Shown: positions 55,152-64,000 of the stretch, piece after piece | How the letters are laid out: each line of letters starts with the position of its first letter | Numbering within the stretch: the first letter of the stretch is position 1 | Assembly: GCF_024347535.1 (NCBI RefSeq) | Contig: NZ_AP025498.1 | Coordinates: 372,001-436,000 of the forward strand | Direction: 5' to 3' | Length of the DNA: 64,000 nt | Source: Vibrio kanaloae | GTDB taxonomy: Bacteria; Pseudomonadota; Gammaproteobacteria; Enterobacterales; Vibrionaceae | Made by a program: the position numbers and the translations under genes | The notes under the pieces: generated by a model | The model's input: the letters and a program-made list of their open reading frames with translations, nothing else | Told to the model about the DNA's origin: nothing | Databases searched by the model: none

Positions 55152-56195
55152 ATGAAATTATGGGATCACCCGTTATCTGGAAATGATTTTCGACAATGCC
55201 TACGTATTGCCACTGGTGCTACTTTAGGTTTTACCATCAGCAAACTGTTTGGTTGGGATAACGGCGTATTTTTTACCGTTACACCAATGTTGCTATTGGG
55301 TATGGTACCTGTGATGAGCGCACACGCTGCGCGTCAATTGTTTGCATCTGCCATCGTTTGTGGGCTGGAAGTTGGTATTATTGGTGGGTTATTAATCAGT
55401 CATCCCGGCATGATGACCATGGTGGCTTTTGTACTATTTCTGATAAAGTTTGCCTGCATGTCAAAAGGCAGCTTATTTTTGTTTGGTGCAAACAGCATCA
55501 TCAGTTTGAGCATTATGCTGCACTTTGCCAGTTACCCAAGCATCGATTTAAACAACCTTATTTTTACCAACTTACTTGCCTGCGTGCTGTCCGTCATCAT
55601 TGCTTATTTAATGATGTTTGTAATTCCAGATGTGGAATCCCGTCAGCCACCGCCGAGGCCAACCGAAGCGAAGAAAAGCCACCGCATGCGCCACGAAGCC
55701 TTAATGGGCGCCAGTATCGCTACGCTTTCGTTTATTGTGTTCCAAGTTTTTGATCTGCAGGATTCAATGTCAGCACAGGTCACGACGATATTGCTGCTTT
55801 TTCCAATGAACTGGAATGGGGCATTGGGTTATGCTCGCAAGCGTGCGATGGGGACATTGTTTGGTGTGACTTTTGGCTTAGCTAGTCAAATTCTTTTGTA
55901 TGACTGGTCAGATTTACTGTTATTTGTGGTTCCACTTTTGTGGATAGGGGCAATGATTTTTGGCTACATGCATGTGAAGGAGTCGAGTGGTTCAGGAACA
56001 GGGTTTGGTGGGCTGACAACCATCGGCATTTTATTCGGCCAGTACCTCACGCCTGGCGGTGACCTTATCTATAGTGCCTTGTATCGTATCAGTAGTATCT
56101 TGTTTGCTATTGTCGTGACGTTATTGATTACTTATTGTATTCATCGCTTGTTGAACTGCTTTCCTGCGACTCGATTTAGCCATGAAACCGCTTAA
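55152..56195 (+). CDS. DUF2955/FUSC-like inner-membrane efflux protein
   Basis: A 347-residue membrane protein with about ten helices in two halves split by a hydrophilic loop (residues ~170-190, SRQPPPRPTEAKKSHRMRHE), as in the aromatic-acid exporter family (AaeB/FUSC) but shorter. AGGAGGTGGC precedes the ATG. With the HlyD protein upstream it probably exports an aromatic or drug-like compound that also releases the MarR repressor. The substrate is unknown. Confidence 0.85.
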   Translation: MKLWDHPLSGNDFRQCLRIATGATLGFTISKLFGWDNGVFFTVTPMLLLGMVPVMSAHAARQLFASAIVCGLEVGIIGGLLISHPGMMTMVAFVLFLIKFACMSKGSLFLFGANSIISLSIMLHFASYPSIDLNNLIFTNLLACVLSVIIAYLMMFVIPDVESRQPPPRPTEAKKSHRMRHEALMGASIATLSFIVFQVFDLQDSMSAQVTTILLLFPMNWNGALGYARKRAMGTLFGVTFGLASQILLYDWSDLLLFVVPLLWIGAMIFGYMHVKESSGSGTGFGGLTTIGILFGQYLTPGGDLIYSALYRISSILFAIVVTLLITYCIHRLLNCFPATRFSHETA

Positions 56196-56499
56196 TTTAT
56201 CTCAATATCTCATACTCTGCCTACCCTCTGTCGGGGCGTAATTTAACCTTCCTCACTGACACGTGACCTAACCATTCGTGCGACTGGTCTTAAGTTTTAT
56301 GGCGGGAAAGTAAACAAACGATACAAATGGAAGTGTAGCGTCTGGTGAAAGCGGCATATATCAGTCGATACAAGCACTCATTCAATAATCGTGACAGAGC
56401 TGAGCTATCAAAGGTCATCGATGCAGAAGTGCTCATCACTGATTTATGTAAACATATCTAAGTATCATTGAGGAGTATCACTCCTTTAAAGAGGTTTAT
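56196..56499. other. Intergenic region without a recognised gene
   Basis: About 300 bases between the efflux operon and the P-loop NTPase gene. No terminator hairpin or small gene was clear. Confidence 0.5.
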
Positions 56500-57042
56500 T
56501 TGAATAATCTAATCGTATTTACCGGTGGCCCGGGATCAGGTAAAACCTCGGTGATCGATGCGTTGAAAAGTCACGGCTATCGCTGCGCACCAGAAGTCGG
56601 CCGTAAAGTGATTCAACACCAAGTTGAGCAACAAGGTAGCGCCTTGCCATGGTTAGATAAAGTGGCCTTTCGTGACGAGATGGTGCGAGAAGAGTTAGCC
56701 AATTATCAAACGTTCGAATCGAGTGAACAGCTTGTCTTCTTTGATAGAAGCATCGTGGATTCATACGGTTACAGCTTGTTAGAAACGTTGTCTTTTCCTC
56801 AATCCTTGCTGAATAGCTGTAATGAGCTCGCATACAACAGCAAGGTATTTATCTTCCCGCCTTGGGATTCGATTTTCATCAATGACCAAGAGCGCAAGCA
56901 AGATTTCGATGAAGCGATCGCCACTTACGAAAAGATGGTGGCAGCCTATACCCAGTTTGGTTATCAGCTGGTGGAAGTGCCTAAATTATCTGTTGAGGAG
57001 CGAGTCGAGTTTATCTTAACTTCAATCAACTCAGGCGAGTGA
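56500..57042 (+). CDS. AAA_28-type P-loop NTPase of unknown role
   Basis: 180 residues with the P-loop FTGGPGSGKTSVIDAL at residues ~6-21 and the Walker-B-like LVFFDRSIVDSYGY. The fold resembles small nucleotide or cofactor kinases (NadR/thymidylate-kinase-like). It starts at TTG (56500), preceded by GAGG at 5 bases; no in-frame ATG comes early enough to keep the P-loop. The weak start suggests low expression. Substrate unknown; it shares no operon. Confidence 0.85.
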   Translation: MNNLIVFTGGPGSGKTSVIDALKSHGYRCAPEVGRKVIQHQVEQQGSALPWLDKVAFRDEMVREELANYQTFESSEQLVFFDRSIVDSYGYSLLETLSFPQSLLNSCNELAYNSKVFIFPPWDSIFINDQERKQDFDEAIATYEKMVAAYTQFGYQLVEVPKLSVEERVEFILTSINSGE

Positions 57043-57064
57043 GTTGCGGCAAAACAACAATGAA

Positions 57065-57112
57065 AAAAGCCCCACAATATCGACTCGAACGAGTGAATAC
57101 TGCGGGGCTTTT
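57065..57112. terminator. Bidirectional terminator
   Basis: AAAAGCCCC / GGGGCTTTT (57065-57073, 57104-57112) around a 30-base interior that holds a smaller stem (ACTCG / CGAGT). It lies between the convergent NTPase and RpiR genes. Confidence 0.85.
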
Positions 57113-57164
57113 CTATTCAGATTCAATTTTGATTTAGCTGCGACAAGATTGGCTTCGGTAACGT

Positions 57165-58028
57165 TTAGTCACCGAGAGGCTGTCGGTCGCCACCACCTCG
57201 GTAGGAGTCTAAAGCAACCTTCAAGCGGCGCAGTTTATCGCGCGAGCGGTTCTTGTGATTGACTGCCATGCCCATTGAAAGCACATCCACTAACGCCAAC
57301 ATGGCGTAGCGAGAAGCCGACGGTTTGTAGATGAAATCAGTTTCCATATGCTTGATGGGTAGCAAGATATCGGCAATCTTTGCCAGCGGTGTATCTTGTG
57401 GGGTAATTGCGATGATCTTAAGCCCGTATTGCTTAGCCAGCTCTGCGGTTTCAGTGATCACGGGTGTAAAACCGGTCGCTGAGATCATCACCATCACATC
57501 ATTGGCATCTGCTGTCGCAGCAACCATGCGTGACATCAAACCATCGTTGTACGACACCACGGGATAGCCCAAACGAAACAGTCGATGTTGCAGCTCTTGA
57601 GAAGCGATGGTCGAGCCACCACCCATGCCGATAGCAATGATCTGTCTGGCGTTATGCAGCCAACTGACTGCGGTTTCAACGTCTTGCTCTTTGAACAAAG
57701 TGCGGTTGATGTCTAGGCTCTGCTTGATCGATTCGTAGATACCTTGATAGCCAGTTTGGTTTACCGGCTCGAGAATAAAGCGCTGGCCAACCGTTAGGGT
57801 TTGAGCTAGCTTGATCTTCATATCACGTACGTTGTTACAGCCAATCGCCTTAGCAAAACGAGTAATAGTAGCTTCACTGACTTGCGCGTTTTCTGCGAGT
57901 TCTGTAATGCTGGCTTTAGCGGCAAAATCAATGTCGTCCATGATCAGCTTAGCGACTTTTTTCTCTGCATCACGAAGAGCGGGAAAACGCTCGGTTATCT
58001 GTGAAATGATATCTACTTCTAAACTCAA
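57165..58028 (-). CDS. MurR/RpiR-family regulator of D-amino-acid catabolism
   Basis: 287 residues: an N-terminal HTH_6 (FAAKASITELAENAQVSEATITRFAKAIGC) and a C-terminal SIS sugar-phosphate-binding domain (IIAIGMGGGSTIASQELQHRL, VMVMISATGFTPVITETAELA). It sits downstream of the PLP deaminase gene on the same strand and opposite the D-aminoacylase operon, so it likely controls both. A SIS domain normally senses a phosphosugar; the KDG-kinase-like gene in the cluster would fit. Confidence 0.88.
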   Translation of the reverse strand: MSLEVDIISQITERFPALRDAEKKVAKLIMDDIDFAAKASITELAENAQVSEATITRFAKAIGCNNVRDMKIKLAQTLTVGQRFILEPVNQTGYQGIYESIKQSLDINRTLFKEQDVETAVSWLHNARQIIAIGMGGGSTIASQELQHRLFRLGYPVVSYNDGLMSRMVAATADANDVMVMISATGFTPVITETAELAKQYGLKIIAITPQDTPLAKIADILLPIKHMETDFIYKPSASRYAMLALVDVLSMGMAVNHKNRSRDKLRRLKVALDSYRGGGDRQPLGD

Positions 58029-58117
58029 GAATCCTGATCCTTTGTTGATGGGGCTAAGCCTTAGCCCCGTTAGTATATCTGAATGCTTCGCTGATTCTAG
58101 TTTATTGAAAAATCGAG

Positions 58118-59392
58118 CTAGAAGCAGGTCTCTACCCAGTTTGTTACCTGATGGTCGTCATCGCTGATAGCAATGTAACGCCACTTATCGAAAGTCAAAC
58201 ACGGGTGTGACGTTGAGAATGCAATCATGTCGCCCACTTCAATCTCGGAAGAACCGTCCGTTTCAACAAAGGTATGTTGATCCATCACGGCGGTAGCAGT
58301 CAGCCCTTTCACAGAGATAGCTTCGCCATTGCGATAGCCGCGCTCAGCAATTGGTAAGCCTGCATCGAACGCCACATCACGCTTGCCTAGCCCAACCACT
58401 AATTTGGTAGGCTCCGGACTAGAGATAACATACGCCCACACCTCAAGTGCTGATTCTAAATCCCCACCCAGTTCACACGCGTAACCTTGGTTTACTTGCG
58501 CACGTTGCAGCACCTTACTTTGAGCATCTAGGTAGATACCGGTATCGTGAATCGCGTAACAGCCCGGGCGGATGATCGCCAAGTAATCGGTTAGGTTCGC
58601 TAAACATTCTGCAACCACGTCATACCAAGCAGAGCCCGCACCCGTGATGATAGGTTGCCCTACAATTAGGCCATCTGATGCGAGGCTTTCGACCGAAGTC
58701 AGCGCCTGTTTCAAGAAGATGCGAATGTCTTGTTCTGCGTTGTCACCGTGAATCACACCTTCATACACCTCAATACCTGCCAGCGAAAGGGCTGGTGTGT
58801 CTTGGATGGTTTGAGCCAGTTCTAAAACTTCTTGTGGTGAACGACAACCACAACGACCGCCCGGTACACCAAATTCGATCAGTACTTTTAGCGTCTGCTT
58901 TGTATTAGCGAAATATTGGCTAAGTTGCTGCACGTTTACTGATGAATCCACACAACAGTAAAAGTCGACATCAAATTCACTGATCAGCTGTTCAACGATC
59001 GCCATGTTGGTTTTACCCACCAATTGGTTGGCCATGATGATTTTCTTCGCGCCAGCCATAGCGGCAATTTCTGCCTGTGCAGGCGTCGCTACTGTAATAC
59101 CCCAAGCGCCATTTTCTAGCTGTTGACGGAAAAAAGCAGGGGTCATGGATGTTTTGCCATGTGGCGACAATTTAACCTGATGATGATCAGCGAATGATTG
59201 CATCCAATTCAGGTTATTGGTTAATGCCGATTGTTTGATAACTGCAACCGGAAGTGAAACATCTTCATCAACCAGTCGATAAATACCGTTCTCAGATTGT
59301 GATATTGCTCTCCCTTTTTGGCCTTTTTCAGTCAAGACAAAACTATCGTTTTGATACTTTATAACATCTTTTTGTTCCGAGTTATGTTTCAT
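58118..59392 (-). CDS. PLP-dependent D-amino-acid deaminase (D-serine/D-threonine dehydratase-like, DSD1 type)
   Basis: 424 residues with an alanine-racemase-type barrel. The likely PLP lysine is in KLSPHGKTSMTP (residues ~75-86), followed by the barrel strands WGITVATPAQAEIA and IIMANQLVG. The C-terminal D-threonine-aldolase-like domain has metal ligands in FSTSHPCLTFDKW. It would release ammonia and a keto acid from a D-amino acid. It is divergent from the D-aminoacylase gene that would provide its substrate. AGGA lies 8 bases before the ATG. Confidence 0.87.
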   Translation of the reverse strand: MKHNSEQKDVIKYQNDSFVLTEKGQKGRAISQSENGIYRLVDEDVSLPVAVIKQSALTNNLNWMQSFADHHQVKLSPHGKTSMTPAFFRQQLENGAWGITVATPAQAEIAAMAGAKKIIMANQLVGKTNMAIVEQLISEFDVDFYCCVDSSVNVQQLSQYFANTKQTLKVLIEFGVPGGRCGCRSPQEVLELAQTIQDTPALSLAGIEVYEGVIHGDNAEQDIRIFLKQALTSVESLASDGLIVGQPIITGAGSAWYDVVAECLANLTDYLAIIRPGCYAIHDTGIYLDAQSKVLQRAQVNQGYACELGGDLESALEVWAYVISSPEPTKLVVGLGKRDVAFDAGLPIAERGYRNGEAISVKGLTATAVMDQHTFVETDGSSEIEVGDMIAFSTSHPCLTFDKWRYIAISDDDHQVTNWVETCF

Positions 59393-59471
59393 TGCTGATT
59401 CCTAACATGATTTAAGTTGTTGTTATTTAATGTTTAAATATATCCACAATCCGCTTTGTGGTAGAAACTAT

Positions 59472-59496
59472 CACACAAATTAAAATATTATGTGTG
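59472..59496. promoter_or_regulatory. Inverted repeat in the divergent promoter, possible RpiR operator
   Basis: CACACA (59472-59477) and TGTGTG (59491-59496) flank an AT-rich 13-base spacer between the two divergent catabolic transcripts. The position suits a shared regulator; the sequence itself is simple, so confidence is low. Confidence 0.4.
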
Positions 59497-59568
59497 TTTT
59501 GTCACTGAAAATAATCGGCTGGATTCTTAATATAGTTCCATCAACACAGTGGATTGAGAGAGTGAAAA

Positions 59569-61002
59569 ATGTTGTTCGATACGATAATCAAAAATGTAGA
59601 GGTGTTTGATGGCACCGGCGAACAATCGTTTTGTGCCGATGTAGCAATCCTTGATGGAAAAATCGCCGAAATTGGTCAAATCGATCACGAAGATTGTGGT
59701 CAGTTGGTCGAGGGAGCAGGCTTAGCATTGGCTCCTGGATTTATCGATGTACATACACATGATGATACCAACGTAATTCGTTACCCAGACTGCCTACCTA
59801 AGATCAGCCAAGGTGTGACAACCGTGATTGTTGGCAACTGTGGCATCAGCGCATCGCCAACGGTTTTGGCTGGTGATCCACCTGACCCAATGAATCTGTT
59901 AGGCGCGCAGGCTGATTTTAAATACCCAACTTTTGCGGCGTATGCACAAGCGGTAGAGCAAGCTCAACCCGCAGTAAACGTAGCAGCGTTAGTTGGCCAC
60001 ACCACACTGCGTAACCAAGTGATGGACGACCTGCAACGCACCGCAAGCGAAGACGAAATCGCAGCGATGCAAAGCAACCTTGATTTGGCGATGGCGCAAG
60101 GTGCATTAGGTTTGAGTTCAGGTCTGGCTTACGCAAGTGCGAAACAAGCGAATGCCAACGAAGTGATGCAGTTAGCAAAGGTACTGTCTAGCCACGGCGG
60201 CATCTATACCACGCATATGCGTACCGAATTTGAAGAGATCTTAAGCGCGATGGAAGAGGCGTTTGAGACAGGACAATACGCGAAAGTGCCAGTTGTCATC
60301 TCTCACCTTAAATGTGCAGGTGCGGGCAACTGGGGCAGAACCGTTGAAGTACTTGATTTGATGGACAAGGTTTCTGAGCACCAAGATGTGTCTTGTGACT
60401 GCTACCCATATTCAGCGAGCTCTTCAACACTGGATTTGAAACAGGTGACGGATGATTTCGACATCTTCATCACTTGGTCTGAAGCAAAGCCAGAACATGC
60501 AGGAAAAACGCTTAAGCAGATTGCTGATCAAATGAATCTACCTCTGATGGATGCGGCGAAAGCACTTCAACCAGCAGGTGCGGTTTATCACTGTATGGAT
60601 GAGAACGACGTAAAGCGCGTATTGAAATACAAGCTGACCATGGTCGGTTCTGATGGTTTACCAAATGACCCGCATCCACACCCAAGACTGTGGGGCACCT
60701 TCCCGAAAGTATTGGGTCACTACTGCAGAGATGAAAAACTGTTCTCGTTGCCAGAAGCGATTCACAAAATGACCGGAATGTCGGCTCAGCGTTACAACTT
60801 AGCGGGCCGAGGCGAAGTTCGCTGCGGTGCCTTTGCCGATTTAGTTTTATTTGATCCAAAGAATATTAAAGACACAGCAACATTTGAAAATCCTATTTCA
60901 GTTGCTGAGGGAATAGAAAGCGTATTTGTAAATGGTGAGTTAGCTTACCAGCAAGGAAAAGTGAAAAATAATCGTTCAGGCGTTTTTATTTACCGAAACT
61001 AG
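59569..61002 (+). CDS. N-acyl-D-amino-acid deacylase (D-aminoacylase)
   Basis: 477 residues of the amidohydrolase superfamily. Metal-site motifs are the start FIDVHTHDD (residues ~63-71) and TVIVGNCGISASP with its conserved cysteine; further ligands are likely in YTTHMRTE, VVISHLKCAG and MVGSDGLPNDPHPHPR. It removes the acyl group from N-acyl-D-amino acids to yield free D-amino acids. It is first in the operon with RidA, a sodium symporter and a sugar kinase. GAGAGAG precedes the ATG. Confidence 0.93.
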   Translation: MLFDTIIKNVEVFDGTGEQSFCADVAILDGKIAEIGQIDHEDCGQLVEGAGLALAPGFIDVHTHDDTNVIRYPDCLPKISQGVTTVIVGNCGISASPTVLAGDPPDPMNLLGAQADFKYPTFAAYAQAVEQAQPAVNVAALVGHTTLRNQVMDDLQRTASEDEIAAMQSNLDLAMAQGALGLSSGLAYASAKQANANEVMQLAKVLSSHGGIYTTHMRTEFEEILSAMEEAFETGQYAKVPVVISHLKCAGAGNWGRTVEVLDLMDKVSEHQDVSCDCYPYSASSSTLDLKQVTDDFDIFITWSEAKPEHAGKTLKQIADQMNLPLMDAAKALQPAGAVYHCMDENDVKRVLKYKLTMVGSDGLPNDPHPHPRLWGTFPKVLGHYCRDEKLFSLPEAIHKMTGMSAQRYNLAGRGEVRCGAFADLVLFDPKNIKDTATFENPISVAEGIESVFVNGELAYQQGKVKNNRSGVFIYRN

Positions 61003-61106
61003 ATTTTAATTATCAAATTAAATTTACGGTAAATATAAAAACGACGAATTAATTTAAATATATTGGAACAGAGCCAATATTATCTATAAAGAAGTGGAGT
61101 TAAAAA

Positions 61107-61499
61107 ATGACTATTAAACGTTACGGTGTTGAAGGCGGTACAGGTACAGGCGGACAACATTTACCATTTGCACGCGCAACTGAAGCGGGTGGTTTCCTGT
61201 ACGTTTCTGGCCAGACACCGATGACAGATGGTGAAGTGGTTGAGGGTGGCATTGTTGACCAGTCTCGCCTAGCGATCCAAAACTGTGTCGATATCATGAC
61301 TGAAGCGGGCTACGGCCTTGAAGACGTAATGCACGTAAAGGTTGTGCTAACGGATTCTCGTTACTTCCAATCTTTTAATAAGGTATTCAAAGAGTTCTTC
61401 GGTGCTAACCCACCGGCACGTATCTGCATGGTCTGTGACTTAGTGGTAGACGTGAAAGTTGAAGTAGATGTGACTTGCTACCGCGCTGATCGCGTTTAG
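61107..61499 (+). CDS. RidA-family enamine/imine deaminase
   Basis: 130 residues with the RidA signature: FLYVSGQTPM, GLEDVMHVKVVLTDSRYF, and the catalytic arginine in NPPARICMV. RidA proteins hydrolyse the reactive enamine or imine released by PLP dehydratases. Placed between a D-aminoacylase and a transporter, and near a PLP deaminase, its task here is probably to finish D-amino-acid deamination. GAAGTGGAG precedes the ATG. Confidence 0.93.
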   Translation: MTIKRYGVEGGTGTGGQHLPFARATEAGGFLYVSGQTPMTDGEVVEGGIVDQSRLAIQNCVDIMTEAGYGLEDVMHVKVVLTDSRYFQSFNKVFKEFFGANPPARICMVCDLVVDVKVEVDVTCYRADRV

Positions 61500-61527
61500 T
61501 TATAACCTAATCACAATAACCTACTTA

Positions 61528-61575
61528 GAGAGTATTAGGGGGTAAGCATCCCTGTTATTATCCTTTAATACTCTC
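61528..61575 (+). other. Intercistronic hairpin after ridA
   Basis: GAGAGTATTA (61528-61537) pairs perfectly with TAATACTCTC (61566-61575) over a 28-base loop. There is no T run. It may act as a partial terminator or processing site between ridA and the symporter gene. Confidence 0.5.
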
Positions 61576-61706
61576 ACCCTACATTTATAAAAATTACTTT
61601 AATTAAAAAATATACTAAACCAATAAAGTAATTATATGAAATATAAAATGAATGAATCATAAATAAAGTTCAGGAATGAACTTAATATTTCACTGAGAGG
61701 TGTCAA

Positions 61707-63221
61707 ATGAACAGCACACTTTTTCTTACAGGCTTCGGCGTGTACGTATTATTTTTAATTTGGTTAGGCTGGTTTGTCTCGCGTAATCAAAAATCTGGCG
61801 AAGATTTCTTATTAGGCGGCCGTGGCCTGCCATTATTCTTAGTACTGGGTACAACCGTCGCGACGATGGTCGGCACGGGTTCAAGTATGGGCGCGGTTGG
61901 CTTCGGTTACGCGAATGGTTGGGCTGGTGCTCTGTACGGAATTGGCGGTGCTGTGGGTATCCTATTGCTTGCACTTTGGTTTGCTCCGGTTCGTAAATTG
62001 AACTTCATGACCATGAGTGAAGAGCTAGCTTACTACGTAGGTGCTAACCGAATCGTGAAAAACGTAGTTGGTCTGCTTATCTTTATCGCGTCAATCGGTT
62101 GGTTAGGTGCGCACATTCTAGGTGGCGGCATGTACCTAGCGTGGATTGCTGACATCGACCTGAACCTTGCGAAAATCATTATTGCGGCGGCATTCACTAT
62201 CTACGTTGTTATCGGTGGTTACACTGCGGTTGTATGGACCGATACGATCCAAGCTATCATCCTTTTTGCTGGCTTCATCTTGATGGCGGTTATGTCTGTG
62301 GATCACATCGGTGGCATGGATAACCTTTACGCTGCGATGGACCCTGCTGCTACGAGCTTTTTAGCAATCGATAAACTGGGCATTCTGCCTGCTGTTTCTT
62401 TGTCTGTGGTTATCGGTGTTGGTGTACTGGCGACGCCTTCATTCCGCCAACGCATCTACTCTGGTAAAGATGTTTCAACTATCCGTCGCTCATTTGTGGC
62501 ATCGGGTGTGTTGTATCTTTTCTTCTCAATTATCCCTGCAATCATTGGTATGGCTGCTCACGCCATCGACCCATCATTGGATAACCCGAACTACTCGTTC
62601 CCTTACGTAGCAGCAACGGTTCTTCCAGTTGGCGTAGGTATGATTGTTCTTATCGCGGGCCTATCTGCAACCATGTCGAGCGCAAGCTCAGATGCGATTG
62701 CTGGCGTGTCTATCCTACTGCGTGACGTTTACGTGATGTTCACAGGCCGCGTGCCAAACAAAGAATCAATGGTGAACTACTCTCGCTTGGCACTGATTGT
62801 GGTGATTGGTTTTGCACTGCTGTTCGCGCTTACGTCTAACGACATCATTGGTTACATCACTAAGATGATTTCAACCGTAATGTCGGGCATGTTTGTGTGC
62901 GGTATGTTGGGTAAATTCTGGAAACGCTACAACTGGCAAGGTGCGCTTGCTACGCTAGCGGGTGCTTCTGTGGCTTCATTCGTAGTGATGCTAAACGCTG
63001 ATTATACGGCTTTCTGGGGTAATCCTGTGATTCCTTCATGTCTGTTTGCTCTAGCAGCAGGTGTGGCTGTGAGTCTATGTACTCCGGCTAACCAAGTAAC
63101 ACCAGAAATGGCGAAAGCGATTCTTGATGACGAGCGTGCTCTGATGGAGATGGAAATGTCTGAGACTGGCGTACTTGAAGAAGAAGCGGCACCTCAACGC
63201 CCTGCAAATCAAACAAGCTAA
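61707..63221 (+). CDS. Sodium:solute symporter (SSS family)
   Basis: 504 residues and about 13 membrane helices. Family motifs are SGEDFLLGGRGLPL, TTVATMVGTGSSMGAVGFGYANG and the helix-8 region LIAGLSATMSSASSDAIAGVSI. It probably imports D-amino acids or N-acyl-D-amino acids for the enzymes encoded around it. A hydrophilic tail (residues ~465-504) is rich in glutamate. GAGAGGTGTC precedes the ATG. It differs clearly from the PutP at 41448. Confidence 0.92.
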   Translation: MNSTLFLTGFGVYVLFLIWLGWFVSRNQKSGEDFLLGGRGLPLFLVLGTTVATMVGTGSSMGAVGFGYANGWAGALYGIGGAVGILLLALWFAPVRKLNFMTMSEELAYYVGANRIVKNVVGLLIFIASIGWLGAHILGGGMYLAWIADIDLNLAKIIIAAAFTIYVVIGGYTAVVWTDTIQAIILFAGFILMAVMSVDHIGGMDNLYAAMDPAATSFLAIDKLGILPAVSLSVVIGVGVLATPSFRQRIYSGKDVSTIRRSFVASGVLYLFFSIIPAIIGMAAHAIDPSLDNPNYSFPYVAATVLPVGVGMIVLIAGLSATMSSASSDAIAGVSILLRDVYVMFTGRVPNKESMVNYSRLALIVVIGFALLFALTSNDIIGYITKMISTVMSGMFVCGMLGKFWKRYNWQGALATLAGASVASFVVMLNADYTAFWGNPVIPSCLFALAAGVAVSLCTPANQVTPEMAKAILDDERALMEMEMSETGVLEEEAAPQRPANQTS

Positions 63222-63252
63222 ACCTAGTCTCCACAACTGGTTTGCTTAATTC

Positions 63253-63280
63253 AGGCCCTGCTTAACGGTAGGGCCTTTTC
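63253..63280 (+). terminator. Terminator or attenuator between symporter and kinase
   Basis: AGGCCCT / AGGGCCT (63253-63259, 63270-63276) with a 10-base loop and TTTTC. It lies 37 bases before the kinase ATG, so the kinase may be expressed partly from its own start or at a lower level. Confidence 0.75.
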
Positions 63281-63313
63281 TAAAGTCAATTATCTCTATT
63301 TTTAGGAACGGCT

Positions 63314-64000
63314 ATGTCGGCATCTTCTCTGTTCAATATTGCTTTCTTCGGCGAATGTATGGTCGAAATCAGCGGCTCTCCATTAACCAAAAAATTTGGC
63401 GGCGACACGCTCAATACCGCGCTTTACCTTTCTCGTTTAACCCAACATCAAAACTTGTCCGTTCATTACGCGACGGGTTTAGGTAGCGATGAACTGTCTC
63501 AAAATATGATTGATAGCTGGCAGTTAGAGGGTATTCAAACCAATTTCGTTGAACGTATCCCAAACAAGTTGCCCGGCTTGTACATTGTAGAAACCGACGA
63601 AACGGGTGAGCGACATTTCCACTACTGGCGCAACGACGCGGCAGTAAAATCTTACTTTCAAATCGATAATTTAAATAAGCAAGCCGACAACCTAAACAAG
63701 CTTGAAATCGCCCTGACAGAGAAACAAGTCGATGCGATTTACATCAGCGGTATTAGTATCGCGATCTTGGATGATGCCTCTCGTGAGCGTTTATTCAAAG
63801 TCATTAGCGTGTTCTCAAACCAAGGCGGTAAGTTGATTTTCGATAACAACTATCGCCCACAGCTTTGGAGCACCGAGCAAGCTCAACACTGGTACGCTAA
63901 GTTACTGCCATTGGTAGACATCGCACTGATTACCGAAGACGACGACCTGCTTGTGTGGGGCAACTCAGAAAGCGTTCAACAACGCTGCCTTCGCTTGGGT
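63314..64000 (+). CDS. PfkB-family sugar kinase, 2-dehydro-3-deoxygluconokinase-like (cut by window end)
   Basis: About 229 residues of the N-terminal part are present, starting MSASSLFNIAFFGECMVEISGSP. The PfkB pattern KKFGGDTLNTALYLSRL and the substrate region ETDETGERHFHYWRNDAAVKSYF match KdgK-type kinases, which phosphorylate 2-keto-3-deoxygluconate. AGGA lies 6 bases before the ATG. The catalytic GAGD motif lies beyond the edge. In this cluster a KDG kinase would be unexpected unless the imported compounds are sugar-linked or the substrate differs. Confidence 0.88.
   Translation, partial: MSASSLFNIAFFGECMVEISGSPLTKKFGGDTLNTALYLSRLTQHQNLSVHYATGLGSDELSQNMIDSWQLEGIQTNFVERIPNKLPGLYIVETDETGERHFHYWRNDAAVKSYFQIDNLNKQADNLNKLEIALTEKQVDAIYISGISIAILDDASRERLFKVISVFSNQGGKLIFDNNYRPQLWSTEQAQHWYAKLLPLVDIALITEDDDLLVWGNSESVQQRCLRLG

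Noticed and set aside
61018..61034. ATTTACGGTAAAT as a sixth parS2 site
   Set aside because: It lacks the central CA-N-TG of the consensus and is two bases shorter, so ParB2 binding is unlikely.
1..64000. Mobile elements, integron cassettes, prophage, rRNA or tRNA genes
   Set aside because: No transposase, integrase, phage structural gene, attC-like repeat or RNA gene signature was seen on either strand.

Overview
The window looks like part of the secondary chromosome (chromosome 2) of a marine Vibrio, probably of the Splendidus clade, and it spans the chromosome 2 replication origin. The evidence is an RctB initiator gene (12523-14502), an iteron-bearing origin (14503-15751), a ParA2/ParB2 partition operon (15752-17949) and five copies of the chromosome 2 centromere motif TTTACA-N-TGTAAA. 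The species-level guess is an inference. No rRNA, tRNA, insertion sequence, prophage or CRISPR array was seen.

Layout. 1-4962: a phosphonate-type ABC importer operon (- strand) with an alkaline-phosphatase-superfamily hydrolase and a divergent GntR/UTRA regulator; two matching operator-like palindromes lie in the shared leader region. 5078-8333: a hybrid histidine kinase with a divergent periplasmic solute-binding protein. 8554-9493: a NADAR glycosidase and a small charged protein. 9818-12135: a Fur box followed by two Opp/Dpp-type ATPases and an unknown protein, with no permease. 12193-20251: the replication and segregation region (rctB, ori2, parA2, parB2, tmcA, parS2 sites). 20587-22257: a FapA-like protein.

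22385-28553: a Lap-type adhesin control and secretion cassette (LapB ATPase, c-di-GMP receptor LapD, periplasmic protease LapG, LapC fusion protein) without the adhesin or the outer-membrane pore. 28665-31929: a DctB-like kinase with a response regulator whose sigma-54 activator domain is degenerate. 32096-32731: pdxH. 32854-35973: two paralogous PEGA/coiled-coil periplasmic proteins, one carrying a formylglycine-enzyme-like domain. 36301-36386: a cluster of origin-like RctB motifs about 21 kb from ori2. 36455-42941: proline utilisation (AraC regulator, short PutA, a stand-alone ALDH-like protein, PutP).

43328-53306: mostly single genes (zinc-ribbon protein, Lrp regulator, DUF445 protein, ABC exporter, CtlX, a lipase-like hydrolase, a ZntB-like transporter coupled to a small MscS-like channel, an outer-membrane barrel, an isochorismatase-like hydrolase). 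53529-56195: a MarR-controlled efflux operon with two palindromic operators. 56500-57042: a P-loop NTPase. 57165-64000: a D-amino-acid catabolic cluster (RpiR regulator, PLP deaminase, D-aminoacylase, RidA, sodium symporter, and a KDG-kinase-like gene cut by the window edge).

The most interesting material is the origin architecture and its outlying motifs: six iterons at 22-23 bp spacing, a phased TGAT array that looks like the unwinding element, a DnaA-box pair, long-range repeats, and RctB-like motifs outside ori2. All motif counts were made by eye.
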